NCBI RefSeq assembly: GCF_008704935.1
Contig: NZ_CP023692.1
Coordinates: 620,001 to 684,000, forward strand
Length of the DNA stretch: 64,000 bases
Direction: 5' to 3'
From: Streptomyces vinaceus
GTDB lineage: Bacteria; Actinomycetota; Actinomycetes; Streptomycetales; Streptomycetaceae
The position numbers and the translations under genes are program-made. A model generated the notes under the pieces. That model had not been told where the DNA came from. It ran no database searches and worked only from the letters and a program-made list of their open reading frames with translations. Positions 43,473-51,949 of this stretch are shown one piece after another; the stretch's first letter is position 1, and each line of letters opens with the position of its first letter.

Positions 43473-44417
43473 GTGTTGTCGGACAAGCGAGCCGAGCGCA
43501 TCGCGGACTTCATCGAGCCGCTGCGGGTACGACCGGGTGCGAAGGTACACCTGGAGCGCGACTTCGATCCCCGCTTCAAGGCCGGTCTGAAGAAGCGGGA
43601 CGGGCCCGAGCTGTTGCGCACGGGCGTGTCCCTGCTCGCCGAGTACCAGGAGCGGCTGGCCGCGCAGGACACGTACGGCGTGGTGCTCTGCCTGCAGGCG
43701 CTCGACGCCGGGGGCAAGGACGGGACGATCCGCCACGTGATGAGCGGGGTCAACCCGCAGGGCGTACGCGTCAACAGCTTCAAGGTGCCGTCCGCCGAGG
43801 AACTCGATCACGACTACCTGTGGCGTTACGCCAAGCGCCTGCCCGCACGCGGCGAGATCGCCATCTTCAACCGCTCGCACTACGAGGAGGTCCTCGTCGT
43901 ACGGGTCCACCCCGAGAACCTGATCCGGCAGAAGCTGCCGGAGGGCTCGTTCGGGCCGGACATCTGGGACCGTCGCTACCGGGAGATCAACCGCTGGGAG
44001 CGGTACCTCACGGACAACGGGTTCAAGGTGGTCAAGATCTTCCTGAACCTGTCCAAGGAGGAGCAGCGCACCCGCTTCCTGAAGCGGATCGACCTGCCCG
44101 AGAAGAACTGGAAGTTCTCCGCCGCCGACGTCCGGGAGCGGCGCCGGTGGGACGACTACCAGCAGGCGTTCTCCGAGATGCTGTCCGCCACGAGCACGCG
44201 CTGGGCGCCGTGGTACGTCGTACCGGCGGACCGGAAGTGGTTCGCTCGCATCTGCGCGGCGGCGGTGCTCGCGCACACCCTGATGGAGATCGACCCGCAG
44301 TACCCCGAGGTGGGGGAAGAGGCGCGCAAGGACCTCCTCGTCACCAGACGGGCGCTGGAACGCGAGGCCCCCGCCGGGGCCCACGCCGATCCGTACACCG
44401 CCCGGCACAGCCCTTAG
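43473..44417 (+). CDS. Polyphosphate kinase 2 family protein
   Basis: 314 residues of the PPK2 fold. Walker A-like LQALDAGGKDGTIRHVMSG (about 76-94), the lid-type NPQGVRVNSFKVPS, the Walker B-like FNRSHYEEVLVVRVHP and RYREINRWERYLTDNG match the family. It transfers phosphate between polyphosphate and a nucleoside mono- or diphosphate; the subclass is not certain from sequence alone. GTG 43473 was chosen, with GAGAAGGGG six bases upstream; TTG 43476 is the next codon. It lies 29 bp before the SulP transporter on the same strand, so the two are probably cotranscribed. Confidence 0.92.
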   Translation: MLSDKRAERIADFIEPLRVRPGAKVHLERDFDPRFKAGLKKRDGPELLRTGVSLLAEYQERLAAQDTYGVVLCLQALDAGGKDGTIRHVMSGVNPQGVRVNSFKVPSAEELDHDYLWRYAKRLPARGEIAIFNRSHYEEVLVVRVHPENLIRQKLPEGSFGPDIWDRRYREINRWERYLTDNGFKVVKIFLNLSKEEQRTRFLKRIDLPEKNWKFSAADVRERRRWDDYQQAFSEMLSATSTRWAPWYVVPADRKWFARICAAAVLAHTLMEIDPQYPEVGEEARKDLLVTRRALEREAPAGAHADPYTARHSP

Positions 44418-44446
44418 CCGATGCTCCTCGGAGAGGAGGTCTGCCC

Positions 44447-46210
44447 GTGACCGGCCGGCACGACGGCCACCGGATCCTCTCCCTGTTCCGGTCGGTGCCC
44501 GGGATCCGCGCCGCCGCCTCCTACCGGCGCGCGTGGCTGGTCAAGGACCTGGTCGCGGGCGTCGTGCTGACCACCCTGCTCGTACCGCAGGGCATGGCCT
44601 ACGCCGAGCTGGCGGGCCTGCCGGCCATCACCGGCCTGTACACGACGATCCTCTGCATGCTCGGGTACGCGGCGTTCGGCCCGTCCCGGATCCTCGTGCT
44701 GGGCCCCGATTCCTCGCTGGGGCCGATGATCGCCGCCACCGTGCTTCCGCTGGTCGCCGCGGGCGGGGAGCCCGCCCGGGCCGTCGCGCTCGCCTCGATG
44801 CTCGCGGTCATGGTGGCGGCGATCATGATCCTGGCCTCGGTGGCCAAGCTGGGCTTCATCGCCGACCTGATCTCCAAGCCGACGATGATCGGCTACATGA
44901 ACGGCCTCGCCCTGACCATCCTGATCGGCCAGCTGCCCAAGCTGCTGGGCTTCAAGGTCGAGGCGGACAGCCTGGTCGGCGAGTGCGCGGGCCTCGTCCG
45001 GAAGATCGCCGAGGGGGCGACGGTGCCCGCGGCCGCCGCGGTGGGCCTCGGCGGAATCGCCCTGGTCCTGGTCCTGCAGCGCTTCCTGCCCAAGGTCCCC
45101 GCGGTGCTCGTGATGGTGGTCCTGGCGATCATCGCGGCCACCGCCTTCGACCTGGGCGGGCGCGGCGTCGGCCTGGTCGGGGTGCTGCCCGAGGGCTTCC
45201 CGCCCTTCACCGTCCCCGACGTACGGCTCGCGGACCTCGCGCCGCTGCTGGGCGGTGCGCTGGGCATCGCCCTGGTGTCCCTCGCCGACACGATCTCCAA
45301 CGCCTCCGCCTTCGCGGCCCGCAGCGGGCAGGAGGTGCGCGGCAACCAGGAGATGGCGGGCGTCGGCGCCGCCAACCTGGCGGCCGCCCTCTTCCAGGGG
45401 TTCCCCGTCAGCACCAGCGGGTCCCGGACCGCGGTGGCGGAACGCGCCGGGGCCCGGAGCCAGCTCACCGGGGTGGTCGGGGCGGCGCTCATCATCCTCA
45501 TGCTCGTGCTGGCCCCGGGCCTGTTCCGCAACCTCCCCCAGCCGGCCCTGGCCGCCGTCGTCATCACCGCGTCGCTGTCCCTGGCCGACGTACCGGGGGC
45601 CGTACGGCTGTGGCGGCAGGGCCGGGCGGAGTTCCTGCTGTGCTTCGCCGCATTCGCCGGCGTGGCCCTGCTCGGCGTGCTGCCCGGGATCGCCATCGCC
45701 GTGGGCCTGTCCGTCCTGAACGTCTTCCGGCGCGCCTGGTGGCCGTACGAGACCGTGCTCGGGCGGGTGCCGGGCCTGGAGGGCTACCACGACATCCGCT
45801 CGTACCCGCAGGCCGAGCAGTTGCCGGGCCTGGTGATCTACCGTTTCGACGCCCCGCTCTTCTTCGCCAACGCCAGGGCCTTCAGGGACGAGGTCAGACG
45901 GATGGCCGGGGCGGATCCGCGGCCGAGCTGGATCGTGGTCGCGGCCGAGCCCATGACCGATGTGGACACGACCGCCGCGGACGTCCTGGAAGAGCTCGAC
46001 GAGGCGCTCAACGCGGAGGGGATCCACCTCGTGTTCGCCGAGATGAAGGACCCTGTGCGGCGGAAGGTCGAGCGGTACGAACTCACCCGGACGATCGACC
46101 CCGAGCACTTCTTCCCCACCGTGGAGTCCGCCGTCGCCGCCTTCCGCCTGCGCACCGGCGCGCGGTGGACGCCGCCGGACGCCGCGGGACCGCCCCTCGG
46201 CGGGGAGTGA
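44447..46210 (+). CDS. SulP family anion transporter with STAS domain
   Basis: 587 residues. The membrane domain (about 25-430, 10-14 helices) carries the SulP signature VPQGMAYAELAGLPAITGLY and FGPSRILVLGPDSSLGPM, followed by SLADTISNASAFAARSGQEV and GFPVSTSGSRTAVAERAGA. The C-terminal STAS domain begins around LPGLVIYRFDAPLFFANA. It should import sulfate, bicarbonate or a related anion. GTG 44447 has GAGAGGAGG seven bases upstream. It is downstream of PPK2 in a probable two-gene unit and convergent with the diacylglycerol-kinase-like gene, 24 bp away. Confidence 0.93.
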   Translation: MTGRHDGHRILSLFRSVPGIRAAASYRRAWLVKDLVAGVVLTTLLVPQGMAYAELAGLPAITGLYTTILCMLGYAAFGPSRILVLGPDSSLGPMIAATVLPLVAAGGEPARAVALASMLAVMVAAIMILASVAKLGFIADLISKPTMIGYMNGLALTILIGQLPKLLGFKVEADSLVGECAGLVRKIAEGATVPAAAAVGLGGIALVLVLQRFLPKVPAVLVMVVLAIIAATAFDLGGRGVGLVGVLPEGFPPFTVPDVRLADLAPLLGGALGIALVSLADTISNASAFAARSGQEVRGNQEMAGVGAANLAAALFQGFPVSTSGSRTAVAERAGARSQLTGVVGAALIILMLVLAPGLFRNLPQPALAAVVITASLSLADVPGAVRLWRQGRAEFLLCFAAFAGVALLGVLPGIAIAVGLSVLNVFRRAWWPYETVLGRVPGLEGYHDIRSYPQAEQLPGLVIYRFDAPLFFANARAFRDEVRRMAGADPRPSWIVVAAEPMTDVDTTAADVLEELDEALNAEGIHLVFAEMKDPVRRKVERYELTRTIDPEHFFPTVESAVAAFRLRTGARWTPPDAAGPPLGGE

Positions 46211-46234
46211 CCGGAAGGCTCCGACGGCCGCCGT

Positions 46235-47608
46235 TCAGGCGGCGCCGCGCCCCGTCGCGGCCCGTCCCATGGTCAGCGCCAGCTTCCGCACCCGGCGCCA
46301 GTCCATCGGAGCCGCCGCGCGCGGCACGCCGGGGCGGTGCCGTGGCACGCGCACGCGCAGGGCGCCCGGCGCGATACGGCAGCGCACCGGAGTGGACAGC
46401 ACCAGGGCCTCGCCGTCGACACCGACCGGGATGGAGGGGGCGTCCGCGTCGACGACGACCTCACGGGCGGTGGCGGCGGTCAGGCCGCGGCCCTGCCTGC
46501 CGTGGAGCAGCAGCCCCGCTGCTTCGGCGGCGCTGGAGACCTCGACGCCGAGGATCCCCAGGGCACCGGAGTCCAGTCGCTCCCGGCGCCCGAGCCCCGC
46601 CGAATCGCCCTTCTGATAGGGGTTGTTGCTCACCAGCACGGCTTGGGGGCCGTCCAGGGCCAGCTCGTCCGCCTGGACCGTCAGCCGCGAGCCGGCGGCG
46701 TGGGTCAGCAGGGCCGGCAGCATCTCCAGGATGGTGCCGGCCTTGTCGTCCCGGTAGGCCGGACTCTGCACGACTTCCGCGTACACGCCGAACGAGGCGC
46801 TGTTGACGAAGACCCTCCCGGTATTCCCGGTGTTCCCCGTGTTCCCGTCGTTCTTCGTGTTCCCCTCCCCCGGTTCTCCCTCGTGGACGTAGCCGAGGTC
46901 GACGCGCAGTTCGACGGCGTCGGTCAGGGCCTCCAGACACCGGGAGGGGTCCTGCCGGTCCAGACCCAGATCCATGGCGAAGTGATTGCGCGTGCCGGCG
47001 CTGATCACCATGAACGGAATATCGTGCTCCACGGCCACGGCGGCGACCAGGGCCTGCGTACCGTCGCCGCCCGCCACGCCGAGCAGGTCGGCCCCGTCCG
47101 CGACGGCCCGCCGCGCCAGCTCGGCCACGTCCTGGGGCCGTTCCGGATCCAGGACCACGACCTCGGCGCCCAGCTCCCTGGCCCGCGCCGCCAGGCCGAA
47201 CTTCTCGACCTTTCCGCCACCCGAGCGCGGATTCATGATCAGGAAGGGCTTCTCGATCCGTTCGGCGGAGCGCTCGGGCATGCCGGGGCCGTCCTCGGCG
47301 AGGGCGGCGCTGCCCGCGGCGACAGCCAGCGCCCACAGGGCGAGCGAGGCCAGCACGACCCACAGCAGCCCGGCGGCCGAGTACAGGAGCAGCACCGCGA
47401 GCGGTGCGAGGACCACCAGCATCCCGGCGAGCACCCTGATCCAGCCGGTGTGGGTGAGCATCCACCACACGCCCGCCGCCGTGAGGACCAGTCCCGCCCA
47501 GCCCACCGCCATCAGCAGGAGGCTCGCGAGGCCGCCGAACAGCACCAGCACCACGAGCGCCGCCAGGCCCGTCACCAGGGCCAGCCGCGCGGTCCAGCGT
47601 CTGCTCAT
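46235..47608 (-). CDS. Diacylglycerol kinase family lipid kinase
   Basis: 457 residues. The first 105 hold three or four membrane helices. The DAGK/NAD-kinase-like catalytic domain follows: FLIMNPRSGGGKVEKFGLAA, LGVAGGDGTQALVAAVAVEH (GGDGT nucleotide loop), FMVISAGTRNHFAMDLGLD and SNNPYQKGDSAG. It should phosphorylate a lipid such as diacylglycerol or a bacterial sphingolipid-like molecule. An Asn-Thr-Gly repeat, encoded by a 9-bp tandem repeat, is inserted in a loop near residue 250. GGGAGGTGG precedes the ATG. It lies downstream of the YbjQ-type genes on the same strand, after a possible terminator. Confidence 0.9.
   Translation of the reverse strand: MSRRWTARLALVTGLAALVVLVLFGGLASLLLMAVGWAGLVLTAAGVWWMLTHTGWIRVLAGMLVVLAPLAVLLLYSAAGLLWVVLASLALWALAVAAGSAALAEDGPGMPERSAERIEKPFLIMNPRSGGGKVEKFGLAARARELGAEVVVLDPERPQDVAELARRAVADGADLLGVAGGDGTQALVAAVAVEHDIPFMVISAGTRNHFAMDLGLDRQDPSRCLEALTDAVELRVDLGYVHEGEPGEGNTKNDGNTGNTGNTGRVFVNSASFGVYAEVVQSPAYRDDKAGTILEMLPALLTHAAGSRLTVQADELALDGPQAVLVSNNPYQKGDSAGLGRRERLDSGALGILGVEVSSAAEAAGLLLHGRQGRGLTAATAREVVVDADAPSIPVGVDGEALVLSTPVRCRIAPGALRVRVPRHRPGVPRAAAPMDWRRVRKLALTMGRAATGRGAA
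46821..46865. repeat. 9-bp tandem repeat in lipid kinase gene
   Basis: Five 9-bp units (consensus GGTGTTCCC on the plus strand), the fourth poorly matched, encode repeated Gly-Asn-Thr on the minus strand. This is a low-complexity loop in the lipid kinase. Confidence 0.9.
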
Positions 47609-47684
47609 GGGACCACCTCCCGCCGCTCCACCGGCCGCCGGACACACACCGGGGCCCCCACCCCAGGCTACGAGCGCCGACTCC

Positions 47685-47704
47685 GCGCGGCCTGCCGGCC
47701 GCGC
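47685..47704 (-). terminator. Candidate hairpin terminator after 130-residue gene
   Basis: An 8-bp GC stem (47685-47692 with 47697-47704) and a TGCC loop lie about 30 bases downstream of the small gene's stop at 47736 on the minus strand. Stem symmetry is perfect but short. Confidence 0.45.
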
Positions 47705-47735
47705 CCCGTCCGCGCCGCGCGCGCTCTCGCGTGCG

Positions 47736-48128
47736 TCAGGTCAGGAAGCGTTCCACCGCCGTACGGGCACGGGCGTTCGAGGCGGCGGCCCGGGACAGTT
47801 CCTGTGCCAGGGCGGCGAGCCATTCGTCCAGACCCACCGGGCGCCGGGAGAGAACGACGTCCCGCACCTCGTGGCAGATCTCCGCCGTCAGCCGGCCCTC
47901 GTGCGTGAACAGCGTGAACCTCCTGTCCCCCAGCAGGACACCCACCTCGGCGACCGCCCCCGGGCGGCCGGCCAGCCGCTGCCCGAGAGAGCGCCGACGC
48001 GTGACCCGTACGGCGCCCGGCGGCAGCGCGTCCGTCAGTTTCGCCGTCAGCACGGCCCCGTAGAGGTCCAGGTCGGCGCTGTCGCGGCGCAGCGCCGCGG
48101 CGAGCAGTTCGACTTCCGGGTCAGCCAT
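47736..48128 (-). CDS. Conserved small protein of unknown function
   Basis: A 130-residue soluble protein. MADPEVELLAAALRRDSADL begins an N-terminal helix. VRVTRRRSLGQRLAGRPGAV and a strand with FTLFTHEGRLTAEICHEV suggest an alpha/beta fold. No catalytic motif or known domain was recognised. Its ATG overlaps the stop of the upstream YbjQ-type gene by eight bases, so it is translationally coupled and should share that gene's function. It is the last member of a three-gene minus-strand unit. Confidence 0.75.
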   Translation of the reverse strand: MADPEVELLAAALRRDSADLDLYGAVLTAKLTDALPPGAVRVTRRRSLGQRLAGRPGAVAEVGVLLGDRRFTLFTHEGRLTAEICHEVRDVVLSRRPVGLDEWLAALAQELSRAAASNARARTAVERFLT

Positions 48129-48969
48129 CGACGCCCAGCACCAGGGTCGGCCGTTCGATCACGTGGTCATCGCGCAGGGGGCGCACCGCCGTGCCGACGG
48201 CGAGGAACTCGGTGGTGTGGCCGCCCCACCGGTGCGCGTGCTGTCGCAGGTCGACCGCCACGATGCCCTCGGCGTCCAGGGCCTGCCCCTCCGCCTTCAT
48301 GCGGCTCATGGCCAGTCCGCGCGCGTCGTACAGGGCCTGGGTGAACGGCTCGATCTCGATGTTGCGGCCGGCGTTGCCCAGCGCCTGCGTGAACCGCTGG
48401 TGCGCCACGTGGTAGACGCACGACCCCATGACGAGGTCCACGGGTGCGTACCCGGCGCGGACCAGCGTCCAGAAGTCCTGGCCGGAGAGGTTGGAGGTGA
48501 ACGGCCGGCCCTTGTTGTTCAGCCAGGTCCCGGCGGGTCCCGGGTCCGCGCCGTCCGCCTTGACGGCCGTGCCGACGGCGACGAACTCGGCGACGTCCGA
48601 ACCGAATTCCCTGAACTCGATGTCCAGTCGTACGCCGACGATCCCGTCCGCGCCCAGCGCGCTCGCCTCCGCCTCCATCCGGCTCATGGCGAGTTCGCGC
48701 GCGTGGTACATGGCCTGCGACAGCTTGGTCAGTTCCTGGTTCTTCGTCCAGCGGCCCAGTTGGATCCCCACGTGGTAGACGGAGGAGCCGAGGACCAGGC
48801 CCAGCGGCCGGAAGCCCGCCTCGCGCACGAGGAGGAACTCGTTCACCGTGAGGTCCGAGGTGAAGAAGGCGCCCTGCTCCGCGCCGGACGGGGGCCGCGC
48901 GAGCCGTCGCATCGCCTCCTGCGCGGCCTCTTCGGCGGCGGCCGGGTCCGGGCCTGATCGCTCGGTCAT
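48121..48969 (-). CDS. Tandem YbjQ-type (heavy-metal-binding) domain protein B
   Basis: 282 residues consisting of two similar halves, each with the YbjQ/UPF0145 layout. An N-terminal FTSDLTVNEFLLVREAGF or FTSNLSGQDFWTLVRAGY is followed by GLVLGSSVYHV or DLVMGSCVYHV. Next come YHARELAMSRMEAEASALGA or YDARGLAMSRMKAEGQALDA, then GIVGVRLDIEF or GIVAVDLRQHA and a final VAVGTAVK or LAVGTAVR. YbjQ assembles as a ring pentamer; the metal-binding label is traditional and the function unproven. The gene begins one base after the paralogous gene ends and overlaps the small gene downstream. Confidence 0.82.
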   Translation of the reverse strand: MTERSGPDPAAAEEAAQEAMRRLARPPSGAEQGAFFTSDLTVNEFLLVREAGFRPLGLVLGSSVYHVGIQLGRWTKNQELTKLSQAMYHARELAMSRMEAEASALGADGIVGVRLDIEFREFGSDVAEFVAVGTAVKADGADPGPAGTWLNNKGRPFTSNLSGQDFWTLVRAGYAPVDLVMGSCVYHVAHQRFTQALGNAGRNIEIEPFTQALYDARGLAMSRMKAEGQALDAEGIVAVDLRQHAHRWGGHTTEFLAVGTAVRPLRDDHVIERPTLVLGVDG

Positions 48970-48970
48970 C

Positions 48971-49825
48971 TCAGTGCTCCCGATCCAGTCTCATGATGGT
49001 CAACGGCCCGGGCCCGGCCGGCCGCGCGGAGCGGCCGAACCGGGCGATGGCGGTGCCGACGAACGCCGCTTCCGCGCTGAAGTCGTACGCATAGCCGAGG
49101 GTGCCGTTGCGGCACTCCTCCTTTTCCACTTTCAGCTCCGTCTCGTCGACCACGACCCCCTCGCCGCCGGCCGCGGCCGCGTCGCGCTTCAGCCGGGTAC
49201 GGGCCTCTTCGCGGACGCGGTTCACCAGCAGGGTGTAGCCCTCGACCTCCTCATTGGGGGCGGTCCAGCGGGTCCTGCGCGTGGTGCGCCAGTCGTCGTG
49301 GCGACCGGCGAAGGCGATGCCGAAGGCGAGTTGGGTGGGCACCCAGCCAGAGTGGATCAGCCGGGCGAAGTCCTGGCCGCCGAGGTGCGAAGTGAAGGGC
49401 TGGTGGGGCCGGATCCGCGAGCGGGCTCGGACTGCGGTGCCCCGTACGGTGCATTCCAGGCCCCCGAGCGGCGTGGGTTCGATGTCCACGCTCACCCCGA
49501 CGACCCCGTCGCCGCCGAGGGCACGGCACTCGTCCACGGCACGGGTCAGCGCCCGTTTGCGGGCGGTGTGCAGCGCCTGCACCAGGGGCTCGTAGGAAGG
49601 GACCCAGCGGGAGGGCTTGGGGTAGCCGCCGGCGGACAGGGCCGACCAGGCACCCGGGCAGCCCCAGGCTCCGGTGTAGGGGGTGGTGAAGACGGTGATG
49701 CCGAGGACGTGCCCGAGCGGGTCGAACCCGGCGGAGGTGACGGCGGCGAGCTCCGGGGCCGACAGGAACGAGTCCCAGGTACGGGCACCGGTCTCCGACG
49801 GACCGGCGGTGCGCGGGTGTGTCAT
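48971..49825 (-). CDS. Tandem YbjQ-type domain protein A
   Basis: A 284-residue paralogue of the adjacent gene, again with two YbjQ-like halves. The first has LSAPELAAVTSAGFDPLGHV, ALTRAVDECRALGGDGVVGV and VRGTAVRARSRI. The second has FTSHLGGQDFARLIHSGWVP, RTRLKRDAAAAGGEGVVVDE and FVGTAIARFGRS. It is more diverged than its partner. The first half carries an extra aromatic/glycine stretch, YTGAWGCPGAWSALSAGGY. ATG 49825 has GGAAGGG just upstream; the ATG at 49840 lacks a ribosome site. It is the first gene of the three-gene unit. Confidence 0.78.
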   Translation of the reverse strand: MTHPRTAGPSETGARTWDSFLSAPELAAVTSAGFDPLGHVLGITVFTTPYTGAWGCPGAWSALSAGGYPKPSRWVPSYEPLVQALHTARKRALTRAVDECRALGGDGVVGVSVDIEPTPLGGLECTVRGTAVRARSRIRPHQPFTSHLGGQDFARLIHSGWVPTQLAFGIAFAGRHDDWRTTRRTRWTAPNEEVEGYTLLVNRVREEARTRLKRDAAAAGGEGVVVDETELKVEKEECRNGTLGYAYDFSAEAAFVGTAIARFGRSARPAGPGPLTIMRLDREH

Positions 49826-50009
49826 CGGCCCTTCCGCCATCGCCGTGCGTGCGCGTTCTGGCTGACGGCGCTGCGCGAACTGCGCTGCGCCGTCAGGGAG
49901 TTTATACGGACGATCACCCGAAAGGATGAAGATCGCGAACCTGGGCCGGGCGGACCGGGCCGCACCGTCGGCCCACTGAGGTGCGTGTGCGTGGGGCCCG
50001 GCCCGGTCG

Positions 50010-51662
50010 CTACGCGCGCCGCGGCGAGCCCTCGACCGGCGAGCCCGCGCGCAGTTCCAGCCGCGGGCCGGTGAAGGCCGAGCGGAAGCGGTGGTCGTGC
50101 GAGACGGCGACCACGGCGCCCGTGAACGCGGCCAGTGCTTCTTCCAGTTCCTCGACCAGCGCCGGCGACACGTGGTTGGTCGGCTCGTCCAGGACGAGCA
50201 GGCCCGCCGGCCGCGTCACGAGCCGGGCCAGCTCCAGCCGGCGGCGCTGGCCCACCGACAGGGCGGCGACGGGCACGTGCAGGTCCTGCGCGCGGAACAG
50301 ACCGAGGGAGAGGAGTTCCTCCGCGTACTCCTCGGGGTCTCCGGGGCGGCCGGCCGCGAAGCCGTGCAGCAGCGGGTGCCGGGCCGGGTCGGAGGCGATC
50401 TCCTGAGGGAGGTAGCCCACCTCGGTGTGGCGCAGTACCGTGCCCCGGTCCGGCGCGATGTCGCCGGCCAGGACCCTCAACAGGGTCGATTTACCGGCCC
50501 CGTTCGGGCCCGACACCAGGAGCCGCGCACCCGGTCCGATGGCGAGTTCCGGCAGCGACAACCGTCCCTCGACCGCGACCTGGGCCAGTTCGGCCACGTA
50601 CGGGGTGTCCTCGGGCAGGGCGGCGGTGTCCTCGTCGATCCGCGCGGCGAACCGCAGGGGCTCCGGCGGCGCCGCGACCGGCTCGCGCAGCAGCTGGTCC
50701 AGATGCCGCCGTGCCGCCCTGACCTGCCCGGACAGTTTGGCGTCGTGCGAGCGCCGGTGCTTGCCGAAGCCCTCGCGCGGGTCCTTGCCCGTGGCCGCCA
50801 GTCGTTGCCCGGCGGTCTCGACCAGGCGCTGGGTACGGGCGAGCGCGTCGAGGTACTCCTGGTGGCGCTGCTCCCGGCCCCGGCGGGCAGCGGCCCGGGC
50901 GGCGCGGTAGCCGGCCCAGCCGTCCCCGTACCGGGTGACCGTCCGCAGGTCGCGGTCCACTTCGAGCACCGTCGTGGCCACGGCCTCCAGGAACGCCCGG
51001 TCGTGGGTGACGACGACCAGCGTGCCCCGGTGCGCGCGCAGCCGCTCCGCCAGCCAGGTCACGGCGGGCTCGTCGAGGTGGTTGGTCGGCTCGTCCAGCA
51101 GCAGCAGTTCCGGGGCCGCGCCCAGGACGCAGGCGAGGGCGAGCCGGGACTGTTCTCCCCCGGAGAGCGATCCGAGGGGCCGCTCCATGCCGATGTGTCC
51201 GATGCCGAGGGCGTGCCGGGCCGCGTCCGTGCGGGCGTCGGCCGTGTAGCCGTCGCGGGCCTCGAAGGCGGTGAGCAGGTCGCCGTACGCGTCGAGTTCC
51301 GCGGGTCCGGCGCCCGCGAGCGCAACCTCGGCGGCCCGGATGCGGGCCTCCAGCGTGCGCAGCTCGTGCAGGGCGGCGTCGACGGCGTCCTGGACCGTAC
51401 GCTCCGGCCCGAGGTCGAGGGTCTGCGCGAGGTGGCCGACGCCGCCGGGGAAGGAGAGGGTGACCTGGCCGTGGTCGGGCTGCTCGGCTCCGGCGATCAG
51501 GCGCAGCAGGGTCGACTTGCCGGAGCCGTTCTCGCCGATCACGGCGGCCTTCTCGCCCGGTCGCAGGGTGAGGGAGACCTGGTCGAGGACGACGCGGTCG
51601 CCGTAGGCCTTGCCGACGCCGCTGAGGGCCAGCTGGGAGACGGCGGAAACGATGGGGCGCAT
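50010..51662 (-). CDS. ABC-F family ATP-binding protein
   Basis: 550 residues with two ABC ATPase cassettes and no membrane domain. Cassette 1 has Walker A IGENGSGKSTLLRLI, signature LSGGEQSRLALACVL and Walker B LLLLDEPTNHLDEPAV. The interdomain linker is Arg-rich and helical (about 245-340). Cassette 2 has VSGPNGAGKSTLLRVLAGD, a signature variant LSVGQRRRLELARL and LLVLDEPTNHVSPAL. ABC-F proteins act on the ribosome, many giving resistance to macrolide, lincosamide or pleuromutilin antibiotics. Resistance is favoured here because the gene is preceded by a leader-peptide attenuator. TAGGA lies about six bases before the ATG. Confidence 0.92.
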   Translation of the reverse strand: MRPIVSAVSQLALSGVGKAYGDRVVLDQVSLTLRPGEKAAVIGENGSGKSTLLRLIAGAEQPDHGQVTLSFPGGVGHLAQTLDLGPERTVQDAVDAALHELRTLEARIRAAEVALAGAGPAELDAYGDLLTAFEARDGYTADARTDAARHALGIGHIGMERPLGSLSGGEQSRLALACVLGAAPELLLLDEPTNHLDEPAVTWLAERLRAHRGTLVVVTHDRAFLEAVATTVLEVDRDLRTVTRYGDGWAGYRAARAAARRGREQRHQEYLDALARTQRLVETAGQRLAATGKDPREGFGKHRRSHDAKLSGQVRAARRHLDQLLREPVAAPPEPLRFAARIDEDTAALPEDTPYVAELAQVAVEGRLSLPELAIGPGARLLVSGPNGAGKSTLLRVLAGDIAPDRGTVLRHTEVGYLPQEIASDPARHPLLHGFAAGRPGDPEEYAEELLSLGLFRAQDLHVPVAALSVGQRRRLELARLVTRPAGLLVLDEPTNHVSPALVEELEEALAAFTGAVVAVSHDHRFRSAFTGPRLELRAGSPVEGSPRRA

Positions 51663-51686
51663 GGGGTTCCTAGGGGTACGTGGGCC

Positions 51687-51770
51687 TTCTTCCTGACGCA
51701 GGGCTGCGCGGACGGGCGGCGCGACGAGGGCCGCGTCCGTCCGGCGCACCGGGGGCCGTCAGAGGAAGAA
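51687..51770 (-). promoter_or_regulatory. Putative ribosome-mediated attenuator of ABC-F gene
   Basis: On the minus-strand transcript, the end of the leader ORF (51770-51758, UUCUUCCUCUGAC) can pair with 51697-51687 (GUCAGGAAGAA) in 11 base pairs with a two-base bulge. Stalling of a ribosome on the leader would break this pairing. A second, GC-rich hairpin can form in the spacer between. The logic matches known antibiotic-inducible ABC-F attenuators. Confidence 0.6.
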
Positions 51771-51785
51771 GTAGTGCACGTACAT
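51759..51785 (-). CDS. Leader peptide MYVHYFFL upstream of ABC-F gene
   Basis: A nine-codon ORF (ATG TAC GTG CAC TAC TTC TTC CTC TGA) encoding an eight-residue hydrophobic, aromatic peptide, 96 bases before the ABC-F start codon. Its 3' codons take part in the predicted pairing with the downstream leader RNA. Short aromatic leaders of this sort stall drug-bound ribosomes. Its own Shine-Dalgarno match is weak (TAGG). Confidence 0.65.
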   Translation of the reverse strand: MYVHYFFL

Positions 51786-51918
51786 GCGAACAGCCTACTG
51801 CGGACCGAACCGTCTCGTCTTCCGATTAAGCCGGGGCGGCGGGACGGCGACGGCGACGGCGAGACCGAACTCGCCGTCACCGAGGTGGCCGCGTCGGGGC
51901 GGTGGCCCTTCTTGCAAA

Positions 51919-51935
51919 ACGGACCATCGGTCCGT
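51919..51935. promoter_or_regulatory. TetR-type operator 1
   Basis: ACGGACC-ATC-GGTCCGT, a perfect 7-bp inverted repeat, lies about 100 bp before the SnoaL-like gene. It has the size and form of TetR-family operators. A second 17-bp site lies 31 bp downstream. Confidence 0.65.
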
Positions 51936-51949
51936 ATCTTCTCACCCAT

